DNA of 64,000 bases from Sulfurisoma sediminicola (GCF_003865015.1 NZ_BHVV01000006.1:186001-250000), one strand, 5' to 3'. Positions 18,054 to 28,033 are shown, numbered from the stretch's first letter. Notes: a model not told the origin generated them from the sequence alone. A program made the numbers and translations.

Positions 18054-19079
18054 TCAGCGCACCTCGGCCGATCGACTCGCCTCGATCACGGCCGTTCCCT
18101 CGCGTCGTAGCGTGATCCGCCCCTCGTAGCGGCCGGGCCGCAAGTCTTCGGCGGCCCGCGGATGCCCGACACTGCCGAACCACACTGCCTGGTGACGGGG
18201 TGCCGTGGCGCTTCCTGCGGCAACTGTCCTGCCATCGGGATCGGTCAGGGTGAGTTCGAGGCGGTCGCCTGCACGCAGGCCGAAGAGTTCGACCCAGAAG
18301 GCGAGGGCCTCGGCGTGCCGGGGGAACGACACCGCGCCGTGGAGTCCACCCTCCGCGTTTTCACGCCGGGGCGCCTGCGTCGCAAAGCCGGCGATCAACA
18401 GGCCGGTCGGCCGATACTTCAGTTGCGCGCGGACGGCCTGGGCCCAGAGGCCCTGGGCTTCATCGCCGCAGTCCGACGACGCGGGGGCGAAGGGGTCGAG
18501 CGGCCGGCCTCGGTGGCGCACGGCGAAATCGACATGGGGGAATTCGGTGTTGCCGGAAAGGCCGATCCGCCCGAGCACCTGACCGGCCTTGACCCGCTGG
18601 CCGCGGCGGACGGCGATGCTGCCCCGCTCAAGATGACTGTACTGGGTTTCCCAGCCGTCGCCGTGGTCGATGCGTACGCCGTTACCGGCGTCCTTGCCCT
18701 TGAGGGCTTCACGCCCGCGGTCTTTGATGGAAATGTCCGGCTCGCCGTCGCGCAGGGCGACGACGACGCCGTCGGCGGCAGCCAGGACGGGAACGCCGGC
18801 TTCCATCGCCGAGGCGTCGATCAGGCGGAAATCGGTGCCGGTGTGGCCGTCGTAGGTCAGGGAGCCGCAAGCGTAGTCGCGGGCGCCGGGGCCGGGATCG
18901 TGATCGTAGAAGTTCTGGATGAAGCAATCCACGCCCGGCTGGCACCGGACGGGCAGCTCAAGTGACGGCGGGGCGGCTTGTGCGATGCCGGCCCAAAGGC
19001 CGATCAGCAGTCCGAGTGCCGGCAGCCTGCGCCGCGGTCCTGACGGACGGCATGGTGGCAGGACGAGACGTTCGCGCAA
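18054..19079 (-). CDS. Secreted M23 metallopeptidase
   Basis: 341 aa with an N-terminal signal peptide (hydrophobic LPALGLLIGLWAGIAQA, probable cleavage AQA-AP). The LytM/M23 fold is seen in DGHTGTDFRL (HxxxD zinc site), a QYSHL element and a C-terminal PHVDFAVRH motif. The usual HxH is HxD here, so zinc binding or catalysis may differ. The last 120 residues form a separate beta-rich domain. Likely a periplasmic peptidoglycan endopeptidase or a regulator of one. It is convergent with the TPR gene to its left (21 bases between the stops) and lies 49 bases downstream of the second TPR gene on the same strand. Confidence 0.85.
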   Translation of the reverse strand: MRERLVLPPCRPSGPRRRLPALGLLIGLWAGIAQAAPPSLELPVRCQPGVDCFIQNFYDHDPGPGARDYACGSLTYDGHTGTDFRLIDASAMEAGVPVLAAADGVVVALRDGEPDISIKDRGREALKGKDAGNGVRIDHGDGWETQYSHLERGSIAVRRGQRVKAGQVLGRIGLSGNTEFPHVDFAVRHRGRPLDPFAPASSDCGDEAQGLWAQAVRAQLKYRPTGLLIAGFATQAPRRENAEGGLHGAVSFPRHAEALAFWVELFGLRAGDRLELTLTDPDGRTVAAGSATAPRHQAVWFGSVGHPRAAEDLRPGRYEGRITLRREGTAVIEASRSAEVR

Positions 19080-19128
19080 GCTGTTCGGGTTTCGGATGAC
19101 TTGGGCCAGCGCAGATGAGCCGGGCCGG

Positions 19129-21174
19129 CTAGGAGGCCAATGCGGTGGCGGTCCCGGCGCCTGTGCCGGCGATCTTTCCGAGCGCTGCGGCCACGTCGCG
19201 GATCACGCTGGCCCAGTCCTCCAGTGCCGGTTGCCGGAAAATGGTCATCGAGGGGTACCACGGCGAGTCCGTGCGCTCCGCTTGCCAGCGCCATTCGCTG
19301 GCGTGGCGAGAGAGCAGCCAGACGGGCTTGCCGAGGGCCCCGGCCAGGTGAGCCACCGAGGTGTCCACCGTGATCACCAGGTCGAGGCAGGCTATGATCG
19401 CCGCCGTGTCGGCGAAGTCGGCCGCTTCGGCCATCGGATCATCCCAGGCGGGGAGGGTGGGACGGGTGGTCGCCGCGTCCTTGACGAGGCCGAACCAGCG
19501 GATGCCGTCGAGCCGTCCCCACGGCGCCAGAGATTCGGCCGCGAGGCTGCGCAGCCGGTTGTCCTTGAGGCTGGGGTTGCCGCTCCAGCAGACGCCGACG
19601 CGCAGCCCGCCGGGGCCGATGCGCGGCCGCCAACGCGCCAGCGCGTCGGCCGGCGGCGTCAGGTAGGGACATCCGCCGGGAATCGATTCCGGCCCGGTCC
19701 TGAAGGCGCGCGGCAGGGACATGACCGGCACATGCCAGTCGAAGACCTCCTTCAGCACGGCGTTGCTGCCCCCTGCCGGCACGATCCGCGCGAAGCTGCC
19801 GAAGCTGGCGAGGAACAGGCGATGGAGTTCGTCCTGGCAGACGCAGGTGACGGCGAATTTCGTCGCCAGCATGGACAGGTAACGCGCGAATTGCAGCGTG
19901 TCGCCAAAGCCCTGCTCGTGATAGACGAGGATGTTCTGGCCGGGGCGCGGTGGGGTGCCGTCCCACTGCGGATAGGCGAAGCGCGGCGGCTTGATCTGGC
20001 GCGACATGTGGCTGCCCCACCAGCGATGCTCGTAATCCTCCCAGCCGCCGGCGAAATCGCCGAGCATCAGGCGCGTCAGCCCGCGCCCGAAGCGCGCCTG
20101 GTGCGATGCCGGATCGTGGCGCACCGCGCACTCGAAGGCTTCGAGCGCCTCGGCATGCCGTCCGGTGGCGATCAGGACGTTCGCCAGGTTGTTCCAGGCT
20201 TCGGCGAAATCGGGCTTCGCCGCCAGCGCCCGGCGATGCAGCTCGATTGCCTCCCGAAAACGTCCGGCATCGAGCAGTGCATTGCCCAGGTTGCTCATGG
20301 CCTCCGCATATTCGGGCCTGAGGCGCAGGCTTTCCTCGTAGGCGGCGACGGCCTCATCGAGCTTGCCGACTTCCTTCAGCGCATTGCCGAGGTTGTTCCA
20401 CGCCTCCGGAAAATTCGCCTGGCGATCGATCGCCGTTCGGTATTCGGCGATGGCGGCTTCGACCTTGCCGGCATCGAGCAGGACGTTGCCGAGATTGTTG
20501 TGGCCGACGGCGAAGCCATTGTTGCCCTCGATCGCGCGTCGCAGCAGCTGAATGGCCTCGTCGTGCTGGCCTTGCTCCTTCAACAGGGTGGCAAGGCTGT
20601 TCAACGCAGCGGGGTCGGCCGGCTTCAAGGCCACGGCGGCACGATAGTGCCCCAGGGCCTCGCCCTTGGCGCCCTGGATCCGCAACATGTCGGCAAGTGC
20701 GAGCTGGGCCGTGAAGAGATTCGGTGCAAGCGCGACCACCCGGCGAAATATTTCCAGTGCCCGTCGCTCCATGCCGGCGGCCCTGAGTGCCAGACCGAGT
20801 TCGGCCAGGACTTCCGTGTGATCGGGGTGCCGAGCCAGGAAGCCGTCGAGAAGGGCGACGGCCGCAGGGGTCGATCCCAGCTTGCGCAGCGCCTTGGCAC
20901 AGTGAATATGGGCATCGGCGAATTCCGGCATGAGGTCGACGGCCGCTTTCAGGTAGGGCAGGGCGGAGTCGAACTCCTTTCGCTGGCAGTAAACGACGCC
21001 CAGGAGGTGAAGGGCATCGGGATGGTTCGGGACTTCACGCAGGATATCCGCATAGAGGCGGGCCGCCTCGTCGGAGCGGCCCTGCCGATGCAGCGTGGCG
21101 GCCTGGCGCAGCCGGTCGTTGAGTTCATCGGTGCGCTCGTTCGCGTTCGCGGTGGGCTGCATCATGTCCGGCAT
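19129..21174 (-). CDS. TPR protein with C-terminal glycosyltransferase-like domain (second copy)
   Basis: 681 aa. About ten tetratricopeptide repeats fill residues 20-390 (repeated AWNNLGNAL, A-A-YR-AI signatures). The C-terminal domain from about 418 (VYHEQGFGDTLQFARYLSML; RVGVCWSGNPSLKDN; LVITVDTSVAHLAGALGKPVWLL) is the same glycosyltransferase-like domain found in the 576-aa protein across the M23 gene. The start lies 12 bases after the FkbM gene, so they are probably cotranscribed. Role inferred only: protein or polysaccharide glycosylation linked to the neighbouring export locus. The pair probably arose by an old duplication with inversion. Confidence 0.85.
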   Translation of the reverse strand: MPDMMQPTANANERTDELNDRLRQAATLHRQGRSDEAARLYADILREVPNHPDALHLLGVVYCQRKEFDSALPYLKAAVDLMPEFADAHIHCAKALRKLGSTPAAVALLDGFLARHPDHTEVLAELGLALRAAGMERRALEIFRRVVALAPNLFTAQLALADMLRIQGAKGEALGHYRAAVALKPADPAALNSLATLLKEQGQHDEAIQLLRRAIEGNNGFAVGHNNLGNVLLDAGKVEAAIAEYRTAIDRQANFPEAWNNLGNALKEVGKLDEAVAAYEESLRLRPEYAEAMSNLGNALLDAGRFREAIELHRRALAAKPDFAEAWNNLANVLIATGRHAEALEAFECAVRHDPASHQARFGRGLTRLMLGDFAGGWEDYEHRWWGSHMSRQIKPPRFAYPQWDGTPPRPGQNILVYHEQGFGDTLQFARYLSMLATKFAVTCVCQDELHRLFLASFGSFARIVPAGGSNAVLKEVFDWHVPVMSLPRAFRTGPESIPGGCPYLTPPADALARWRPRIGPGGLRVGVCWSGNPSLKDNRLRSLAAESLAPWGRLDGIRWFGLVKDAATTRPTLPAWDDPMAEAADFADTAAIIACLDLVITVDTSVAHLAGALGKPVWLLSRHASEWRWQAERTDSPWYPSMTIFRQPALEDWASVIRDVAAALGKIAGTGAGTATALAS

Positions 21175-21186
21175 GTTTCGATCATC

Positions 21187-21942
21187 TCATTGTTCCTCGG
21201 TCAAGCCGGTGATCGCGAGGGGCGACTCCTGCGGAAGGCAGAGATAGTTGTGGGCAAAGACGTAGCGGCGATAGCCAGCGGCCTGAAGCCATTGCCGGAG
21301 CGCGGCCCGATCGCACTTGATGTATTCGATGAACAGGATGGGGCGGTATTTGCTGATCGCTGCGCGGGCGCCTGCGAGCACGTCGAGTTCCATGCCTTCG
21401 ACGTCGATTTTCATGAGGTCGAGCTGGGCCAGGCCGAAGGAGTCCACGGTGACGCACTCGACCTGTTCCTGGCGATCGGGCGCGTGCCGACGCTCCTGTC
21501 CGATGGCCTCGCGCTGTTCGGCGCCGAATTCGACACTGCCGAAGCTGAGGGGCTTGCCGTAGTCGAATTGCGGGATGTCGATAAAGCCGGGCGCGGCGCT
21601 GGCCGCCAGATGCAGGCAGTGAACATTTTCGATGCTGTTGAGCGCGATGTTCCCGGCAAGCATGTTGAAGACGATGCGTTGCGCTTCCAGGGCGATGATC
21701 TTGCCGCCGGGGCCGACCTCGTCGGCAAGAACGACGGAATGAACGCCGATGTTCGCGCCGATATCCATTACCAGCAGGTTCGGCCGTAGCTTCCTGAGGT
21801 TTCTCAGCATGCTCCGCAGCAACTTCAATTCATCCGGGTCGTAAGTGCCGCGGGCGGAGAGCTGCCAGCCGACACCGAGATCGTTCTTGTTGACGATGAA
21901 GGTGCCGATGTCGGTGGCGATGATGACGTTGTATCTTCTCAT
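21187..21942 (-). CDS. FkbM-family SAM-dependent methyltransferase
   Basis: 251 aa from the ATG at 21942 (MRRYNVIIATD). A longer frame to 22056 would run into the neighbouring gene. Class I methyltransferase motifs: VMDIGANIGVHS (SAM motif I, about residue 75), then IALEAQ, and the family-typical LMKIDVEGMELDVL. FkbM-type enzymes O-methylate hydroxyl groups, often on sugars or polyketides. Its place between a hypothetical gene and a glycosyltransferase-like TPR gene suggests that it caps a glycan (inference). Confidence 0.85.
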   Translation of the reverse strand: MRRYNVIIATDIGTFIVNKNDLGVGWQLSARGTYDPDELKLLRSMLRNLRKLRPNLLVMDIGANIGVHSVVLADEVGPGGKIIALEAQRIVFNMLAGNIALNSIENVHCLHLAASAAPGFIDIPQFDYGKPLSFGSVEFGAEQREAIGQERRHAPDRQEQVECVTVDSFGLAQLDLMKIDVEGMELDVLAGARAAISKYRPILFIEYIKCDRAALRQWLQAAGYRRYVFAHNYLCLPQESPLAITGLTEEQ

Positions 21943-21974
21943 GACCTGCATTTCAGGCCACGGCGTGGCCAATG

Positions 21975-22478
21975 TCAATGAAGTCCGCCCGTCGCGGTCG
22001 GCTGCGGCCGGCTGTCGTATTCGAGTGTGATGTCCCATCCGGACTCCGCGGCGCACTTGCGGATCAATTCACAGAAGCCCGAATGGACGGCTGCGTCCAT
22101 GGGCAGATCGACGCCCATGCCCCGGGTATCCTGCAGTCGCAGCGCGGTGGTGCCGTCGGGCAGGCTCTTGAGCACCAGGTGGGTCGCCAGCAGGGGCGGC
22201 GCATCCTGGATGGCTTCCCTTTCCTGCTTGTATGGGGTCGAGAAGTCTGCCTGCTGCAGCGCTACCTGGCGCTGCAGGTCGCTGATCTCACGGCGCACGG
22301 CCGGCGCGGTCGCCCGCTTGTCCACGAGCTTTACCGCAATCTGCCCCAGCACAGGCCAGAGCAGCTTGACCAGGCGTCGAGTCAGCCAGACTTGCACCTC
22401 CTTGTCGGCATGGCCGATGCGCAGCAGGATGCGGTCGTCCTCGGGAAGGTATTTTGCAGCGAATTGGAGTGGTGTCAT
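21975..22478 (-). CDS. Conserved hypothetical protein (167 aa)
   Basis: 167 aa. It begins MTPLQFAAKYLPEDDRILLRI, then VQVWLTRRLVKLLWPVLGQIAVKLVDKR, followed by a Gln-rich helix and a beta-rich C-terminal half. No signal peptide. I do not recognise a named domain, although the style is that of conserved Rhodocyclales hypothetical proteins. It lies 24 bases after the uup stop and 32 bases before the FkbM start on the same strand, so it is in the same transcription unit. Function unknown. Confidence 0.75.
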   Translation of the reverse strand: MTPLQFAAKYLPEDDRILLRIGHADKEVQVWLTRRLVKLLWPVLGQIAVKLVDKRATAPAVRREISDLQRQVALQQADFSTPYKQEREAIQDAPPLLATHLVLKSLPDGTTALRLQDTRGMGVDLPMDAAVHSGFCELIRKCAAESGWDITLEYDSRPQPTATGGLH

Positions 22479-22502
22479 GGTCCGTATTTTGCCTCGCGGC
22501 GG

Positions 22503-24455
22503 CTACATGTTCGCGCCGGAGCCGCGTGATTCGAGTTCCTCCCAGCGCGTGAGCAGGGCGAGCAACTCGTCGTCGATGGCGGTGAGCCGCGCCGCCAGTT
22601 CCTGCGCCTGCTGCGGCAGGGTCTGGTACAGCGCCGGATCCTCGAGTCGAACCGTAAGCTGTTTCTGTTCGGCCTCGAGCGTGGCGATGCGTTCCGGCAG
22701 CCCCTCGAGTTCGCGCTCCTCCTTCCAGGAGCGTTTCTCGCGCTTGGGCTGCTCGGTGCGCCGTGGCGCCGGCGCCCCGAAGGAAGTCCCCTTGGGGGGC
22801 GCCGACTTTTTGGCCGGGTCGGCTGCGGTCGCATCGGCCCGACGCGCCGCCTGCCAGGCGGCCCAGTCGCTGTAGCCGCCGGCGTATTCGCGCCAGGTGC
22901 CGTCGCCTTCGGCGGCGATGGTCTGGGTGACGATGTTGTCGAGGAAGACGCGGTCGTGGCTGACGAGGAAGACCGTGCCATCGTAGTCCAGGATCAGGGA
23001 TTCGAGCAGTTCGAGCGTCTCGATGTCGAGGTCGTTGGTCGGTTCGTCCAGCACCAGCACGTTGGCCGGGCGGGCGAACAGCCGCGCCAGCAGCAGCCGG
23101 TTGCGCTCGCCGCCCGACAGCGACTTGACCGGCGAACGCGCGCGCTCCGGAGCGAAGAGGAAATCCTCCAGGTAGCCGATGACGTGTTTTTTCGTGCCGG
23201 CGATCTCCACGTAGTCCGAGCCCGGCGAGATGACTTCGGCCAGCGTCGCCTCGGGATCGAGCTTGGCGCGGAACTGGTCGAAGTAGGCAACCTCCAGCCT
23301 GGTGCCGCGCCGTATGGTGCCGCTGTCGGGCTGCAGTTCCCCGAGTATCAGCCGCAGCAGCGTGGTCTTGCCCGCGCCGTTGGGGCCGATCACGCCGATC
23401 TTGTCGCCGCGCTGGATGCGGCAGCTGAAATCCCGAATGACCGCCTTGTCGCCGAAGCGCTTGCCGACGTTGAGCAGTTCGGCGACCAGTTTCCCGCTCT
23501 TGTCGCCGGCATCGAGCTCCAGCCGGACCTTGCCCAGCCGCTCGCGGCGAGCGGCGCGTTCGGCGCGCAACTGGTCCAGCCGCTGCACGCGGAACACGGC
23601 ACGGGTGCGGCGCGCCTCGACGCCCTTGCGGATCCAGGCTTCCTCTTCCTTGAGCAGCTTGTCGAAGCGTGCGTTGGCGAGCGCTTCGTCGGCGAGCATC
23701 GCCTCCTTGCGCGTTTGGTAGGTGGCGAAGCTGCCGGGAAAACTGGACAGGCGGCCGCGATCGAGCTCGACGATGCGCGTGGCCAGGCGGTCGAGAAAGC
23801 GCCGGTCATGGGTGATGAGAATCAGCGTGACGCCGCTGTCGAGCAGGAACTGCTCCAGCCATTCGATGGCGGCGATGTCGAGATGGTTGGTGGGTTCGTC
23901 GAGCAGCAGCACCTCGGGGGCGAGCGCCAGCGCCTGCGCCAGGGCGAGGCGCTTTTTCTGGCCGCCCGACAGCGAGCCGACGCGGGCCTCGGGGTCGAGG
24001 TCGAAGCGTGAAATCACCTGCTCGGCCATCGCTTCGTGCGACCACGCGCCCAGACTTTCCAACTCGTGCTGCAGTTCTTCGAGCCGCGCCAGCAGTGCAT
24101 CGTGTTCCTGCGGGGCGAGGGCAGGAGCGGCCAGCCGGTGAGAGATCTCGTGGTAATCGGCGAGCAGGCGCGAGGTTTCACCCATGCCGGCGACCACCGC
24201 CTCGAACACCGTCAACTCCCGATCGAACGGCGGCTCCTGCGGCACATAGCCGAGGTGCAGACCGGGTTCCGTCCAGATCTCGCCGTCGTCGAGATGGGCC
24301 TGGCCGGCCAGCGACGCGAGCAGGGAGGACTTGCCGCTGCCATTGCGGCCGATCAGGGCGACGCGTTCGCCGGGATCGAGCTGGAAGTCGGCGTGGTCGA
24401 GGAGGGCGACGTGGCCGAAGGCGAGGCAGGCGCCGGTGGCTTTCAAGTAGGGCAT
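22503..24455 (-). CDS. uup: ABC-F ATPase Uup
   Basis: 650 aa from the ATG at 24455 (MPYLKATG), the normal ABC-F start; a longer frame to 24557 would overlap the divergent GGDEF gene. Two ATP-binding cassettes: GRNGSGKSS / LSGGQKKR / LLLDEPTNHLD, and GPNGAGKTT / LSGGERNR / LVLDEPTNDLD. No membrane segments. A C-terminal coiled coil of about 65 residues (EERELEGLPERI onward) is typical of Uup and binds DNA or ribosomes in family members. The linker before it (KKSAPPKGTSFGAPAPRR) is encoded by a copy of an interspersed palindromic repeat that is also present after rpoS. Confidence 0.92.
   Translation of the reverse strand: MPYLKATGACLAFGHVALLDHADFQLDPGERVALIGRNGSGKSSLLASLAGQAHLDDGEIWTEPGLHLGYVPQEPPFDRELTVFEAVVAGMGETSRLLADYHEISHRLAAPALAPQEHDALLARLEELQHELESLGAWSHEAMAEQVISRFDLDPEARVGSLSGGQKKRLALAQALALAPEVLLLDEPTNHLDIAAIEWLEQFLLDSGVTLILITHDRRFLDRLATRIVELDRGRLSSFPGSFATYQTRKEAMLADEALANARFDKLLKEEEAWIRKGVEARRTRAVFRVQRLDQLRAERAARRERLGKVRLELDAGDKSGKLVAELLNVGKRFGDKAVIRDFSCRIQRGDKIGVIGPNGAGKTTLLRLILGELQPDSGTIRRGTRLEVAYFDQFRAKLDPEATLAEVISPGSDYVEIAGTKKHVIGYLEDFLFAPERARSPVKSLSGGERNRLLLARLFARPANVLVLDEPTNDLDIETLELLESLILDYDGTVFLVSHDRVFLDNIVTQTIAAEGDGTWREYAGGYSDWAAWQAARRADATAADPAKKSAPPKGTSFGAPAPRRTEQPKREKRSWKEERELEGLPERIATLEAEQKQLTVRLEDPALYQTLPQQAQELAARLTAIDDELLALLTRWEELESRGSGANM
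22771..22815. repeat. REP-like palindromic element inside uup
   Basis: On the + strand a stem GGCGCCCC is closed by GGGGCGCC, followed by GACTTTTTGG. The same sequence, with a few changes, lies at 30083-30120 after rpoS. Within uup it is in frame and encodes the linker residues KKSAPPKGTSFGA. Seen directly; that it is a mobile REP/MITE-type family is an inference. Confidence 0.75.
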
Positions 24456-24476
24456 GGTCGGTACTGAAAAAAGTTC

Positions 24477-24506
24477 TTGCGGCGGCCTTAGGACAACGGC
24501 AATAAT
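24477..24506 (+). promoter_or_regulatory. Possible sigma-70 promoter of the GGDEF-EAL gene
   Basis: TTGCGG (24477-24482) and AATAAT (24501-24506) with 18 bases between them, 26 bases before the ATG at 24533. It lies in the 77-base divergent gap between uup and the GGDEF-EAL gene. The -10 matches 5 of 6 positions, the -35 only 3. Confidence 0.35.
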
Positions 24507-24532
24507 CCGATTGAATTCGTGGGGTATCCAAA

Positions 24533-26551
24533 ATGGCAACGCGTGCCCCACCGACATTATCCTTCAACGATGGCATGACCCAGGCAACTAACGACTCACC
24601 GGAACGAATCGCGGCTCTCGAGGCCCAGCTGCGACAACGCGAACACGAGATCGCGCTGCTGCGCGAAACGGCGTTCGCCATAGGCAGCGAACTCGACCTC
24701 GACAAGGTCTTCGCGCTGATCGTCGATCGCGCCCGCGAGCTGATCGGCGCCGAGACGGTGCTGCTGCCGCTGATCAACGACGACTGCGACGAATACACCT
24801 ACCGCGCCGGCGCCGGCGCCAATGTCGACGAGATCGTCGGCGAGTCGCTGCCGCTCGATTTCGGCGTCTGCGGCTGGGTCTGGAAGCACAAGCGCCCCTG
24901 GTGGCGCGGCGTGCTGAGCGAGCTGTCCGAGCAGGAAAAGAACCTGTGGGAGAAGGATGCGGGCACCCTGCTGCTGGTGCCGCTGGTCGGGCGCGATCAT
25001 TTCCTCGGCGGCATCGCGGGCATCAACAAGACCGGCGGCGGCGATTTCAGCGAGAACGACCTGCATCTGCTCGAACTCTTCGCCGGCCATGCGGCGATCG
25101 CGATTGAGAACGCGATGGCGATGGAGCGGGCCGCTCAGGCGCGGAGTGACGCCGAGGCGGCGCAGGCCGAGTTGCAGCGCATGAACAAGCGGCTGTCCGC
25201 CGTCAACCAGGAACTTGAGTATCTCTCGCTCTACGACAACCTCACCGGCCTACCCAATCGATCGCTGTTCCGCGACCGCATCCGCAAGCAGATCGAACAG
25301 CACGCCGACGCTGCGCTGGCGCTGCTGATCGTCGACATCGACCGCTTCCAGGAGATCAACGATACCCTCGGCCATGAAGCCGGCGACGAGTTGTTGCGCG
25401 TCGTGTCCGGGCGCTTCGTCAAGGCGCTCGAGCCGGCGGACACCATCAGCCGCATGGCGGGCGACGAGTTTGCCGTGCTGCTGGCCGGCGCCGGCGCGGA
25501 TGCGGCGATGATTGCGGCCAGGCGGCTGCTCGCGACGCTCGACCGGACGCTGCAGCTCGCCGGGCAGGAGGTCCTGGTGACGGCGGCGGCCGGCATCGCC
25601 CTCTATCCGCAGCATGGTCGCGACGTGTCGACGCTGTTCAAGAACGCCGATGCCGCCATGCTGGCGGCGAAGCGCGAAAAAAGCGGCGCACACTGCTTCG
25701 ATGAGCGGCACGATGCCGGCGCGCCGGGCCGCATCGCGCTGATCCGCGACCTGCGCGCGGCGCTTGATCGCGAGGAGTTCACCCTCCACTACCAGCCCAA
25801 GGTCGAACTGGCGACCAGCACCATCACCGGCGTCGAGGCGCTGGCGCGCTGGCGCCGGCCGGACGGCTCCGTCGTGCCGCCCGAGATGTTCATCACCGCG
25901 CTGGAGCAGACGGGCCTGATCCAGCCCTTCACCTGGTGGGTCCTGGAGACGGCCATGCGCCAGCGCATCGCCTGGCTCAAGCTTCGTTTCGACCTGCGCA
26001 TCGCCGTCAACGTCCCGGTCAGCGTGATCATGGATCCGCAGTTCATCACGGGGCTGACGCAGCTCGTCGAACGCTTCGGCAGCCGCGGCGGCATCACCAT
26101 CGAGATCACCGAGAACGTCTTCTTCGGCGACTACGATCGCCTCAATGCGATCCTTTCAGAGTTGCGCCGCTTCGACATCGAGTGTTCCATCGACGACTTC
26201 GGCACCGGCCATTCCTCGCTGGCGCGCCTGCGCCAGCTGCCCGTGGCCGAGCTCAAGATCGACCGTTCCTTCGTCATGGATATGATGCGCAGCAAGGACG
26301 ATGCGGTGATCGTCAAGTCCACCATCGATCTGGCGCAGAACCTCGGCCTCAGGGTCGTGGCCGAGGGCGTCGAGAACGTGCAGACGCTGCAGCAGCTCTA
26401 CCGCCTGCGCTGCGATGTCGTGCAGGGTCACCACATTGCACGGGCGCTGCCGGTGGCCGAACTGGAACACTTCCTCGCTCACTCGAAATGGGCGGTGGCG
26501 CGGCTGGGCGATGCGGCCGCGCCGGACAAGACGGGCGACCGGACGATCTGA
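24533..26551 (+). CDS. GAF-GGDEF-EAL cyclic-di-GMP signalling protein
   Basis: 672 aa, soluble. An N-terminal coiled coil (residues about 22-45) is followed by a GAF sensor domain (about 50-190), a GGDEF domain (about 233-395; [29 protein letters not shown]) and an EAL domain (about 415-655). The signature loop reads AGDEF (about 309), so cyclase activity may be kept or reduced. The EAL domain has the catalytic set [37 protein letters not shown] and [10 protein letters not shown], so it is probably an active phosphodiesterase. The start could also be the ATG at 24575. It is divergent from uup. Confidence 0.92.
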   Translation: MATRAPPTLSFNDGMTQATNDSPERIAALEAQLRQREHEIALLRETAFAIGSELDLDKVFALIVDRARELIGAETVLLPLINDDCDEYTYRAGAGANVDEIVGESLPLDFGVCGWVWKHKRPWWRGVLSELSEQEKNLWEKDAGTLLLVPLVGRDHFLGGIAGINKTGGGDFSENDLHLLELFAGHAAIAIENAMAMERAAQARSDAEAAQAELQRMNKRLSAVNQELEYLSLYDNLTGLPNRSLFRDRIRKQIEQHADAALALLIVDIDRFQEINDTLGHEAGDELLRVVSGRFVKALEPADTISRMAGDEFAVLLAGAGADAAMIAARRLLATLDRTLQLAGQEVLVTAAAGIALYPQHGRDVSTLFKNADAAMLAAKREKSGAHCFDERHDAGAPGRIALIRDLRAALDREEFTLHYQPKVELATSTITGVEALARWRRPDGSVVPPEMFITALEQTGLIQPFTWWVLETAMRQRIAWLKLRFDLRIAVNVPVSVIMDPQFITGLTQLVERFGSRGGITIEITENVFFGDYDRLNAILSELRRFDIECSIDDFGTGHSSLARLRQLPVAELKIDRSFVMDMMRSKDDAVIVKSTIDLAQNLGLRVVAEGVENVQTLQQLYRLRCDVVQGHHIARALPVAELEHFLAHSKWAVARLGDAAAPDKTGDRTI

Positions 26552-26609
26552 CGGCTCATTTGGTGGCATGGCGCCGTCCGGTGCTGGCGGCGCGGTACAA
26601 TCCGCAGTC

Positions 26610-27371
26610 ATGCCACCTTCGCCCATTTTGCGCATTCTGCTCAGCAACGACGACGGCTATTTCGCGCCGGGCATCGAGGCGCTGGCCGCTGCCCTCGGCG
26701 ATCTGGGCGAGATCACCGTGGTGGCGCCGGAGCGGGACCGCAGCGGCGCCTCGAATTCGCTGACCCTCGACCGGCCGCTCCACCTGCGTCGTTCCGCCAA
26801 CGGGTATTTCTACGTCAATGGCACGCCGACCGACTGCGTGCATCTCGCCGTCACCGGCATGCTCGAGCAGCAGCCCGACATGGTGGTTTCGGGCATCAAC
26901 CTCGGCGCCAACATGGGCGACGACACCATCTACTCCGGCACGGTGGCGGCGGCGATGGAAGGCTACCTGCTCGGCGTTCCGGCAGTCGCAGTTTCGCTGA
27001 CGAGCAAGGAGGGCAAGCATTTCGCCACGGCGGCCCGCATCGCCCGGGCGACCGTCGAGCGCTTCCGGCGCTCGCCCTTCGATGGTCCGGTGCTGCTCAA
27101 CATCAACGTGCCGGACCTGCCCTGGGAGGAGATCCGGGGCGTCAAGGTCACCCGGCTCGGCCGCCGGCACAAGGCCGAACCGGTGGTGAAGCAGGTTTCG
27201 CCGCGCCATGAGACCGTCTATTGGGTGGGTGCCGCCGGCGCCGCCGCCGATGCCGGCGAAGGCACCGATTTCCATGCGGTGGCCAACGGCTACGTTTCGG
27301 TGACGCCATTGCAGATCGACCTGACGCATGCCGCCCAGGTTGGCGCGGTCACCGAGTGGCTGGCGCGATGA
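26610..27371 (+). CDS. surE: 5'/3'-nucleotidase SurE
   Basis: 253 aa from the ATG at 26610 ([16 protein letters not shown]). SurE hallmarks are the metal-binding [12 protein letters not shown] at the N-terminus, [26 protein letters not shown] and [21 protein letters not shown]. It dephosphorylates nucleoside monophosphates and supports stationary-phase survival. Its stop overlaps the pcm start (ATGA), as is common in the surE-pcm-nlpD-rpoS cluster. Confidence 0.96.
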   Translation: MPPSPILRILLSNDDGYFAPGIEALAAALGDLGEITVVAPERDRSGASNSLTLDRPLHLRRSANGYFYVNGTPTDCVHLAVTGMLEQQPDMVVSGINLGANMGDDTIYSGTVAAAMEGYLLGVPAVAVSLTSKEGKHFATAARIARATVERFRRSPFDGPVLLNINVPDLPWEEIRGVKVTRLGRRHKAEPVVKQVSPRHETVYWVGAAGAAADAGEGTDFHAVANGYVSVTPLQIDLTHAAQVGAVTEWLAR

Positions 27372-28033
27372 ACGGCAACGGCCTGCTGCAGGGCATCGGC
27401 ATGACCTCGCAGCGCACGCGCGCGCGCATGGTCGAGCGCCTGCGCGTCGAGGGCATCCGAGACGAGCGCGTGCTGACCGCGATCGCGGCGGTGCCGCGCC
27501 ACATCTTCGTCGAACCGGCGATGGCCCACCGCGCCTACGAGGACACCGCGCTGCCGCTGATCCTCGGCCAGACCATCTCGCAGCCCTATATCGTCGCGCG
27601 CATGATCGAATTGTTGCTCGCGGGACGCGAAAGCCTCGGTCGCACGCTGGAAATCGGCGCCGGCTGCGGCTACCAGGCGGCCGTGCTGGCGATGCTGACG
27701 CGCGACGTGTTCGCCGTCGAGCGCCTCGCCCCCCTGCTGGCCCGCGCGCGCGACCACCTGCGCCAGTTGAATCTCGGCCAGATCCGTCTCAAGCATGCCG
27801 ACGGCATGGGCGGACTGCCCGAAGCGGCGCCCTTCGATACCATCATCGTCGCCGCCGCCGCCGCCGGAATTCCGCAGCGCCTGCGCGACCAGCTCGCGCC
27901 GGGCGGCCGCCTGATGATCCCCGTCGGCACCGATCCGCAGGTGCTGTGCCTGATCGAGCGCGGTCCGCAGGGTTTCGTCGAGTCGCGCTTCGATGCCGTG
28001 CGTTTCGTGCCCCTGTTGCCTGGAGTCGAATGA
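27368..28033 (+). CDS. pcm: Protein-L-isoaspartate O-methyltransferase
   Basis: 221 aa. It has [33 protein letters not shown] and the SAM motif [15 protein letters not shown], all typical of PCMT. It repairs isoaspartyl residues in aged proteins. It overlaps surE by four bases and the next gene by four bases (ATGA), which indicates translational coupling. Confidence 0.96.
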   Translation: MNGNGLLQGIGMTSQRTRARMVERLRVEGIRDERVLTAIAAVPRHIFVEPAMAHRAYEDTALPLILGQTISQPYIVARMIELLLAGRESLGRTLEIGAGCGYQAAVLAMLTRDVFAVERLAPLLARARDHLRQLNLGQIRLKHADGMGGLPEAAPFDTIIVAAAAAGIPQRLRDQLAPGGRLMIPVGTDPQVLCLIERGPQGFVESRFDAVRFVPLLPGVE

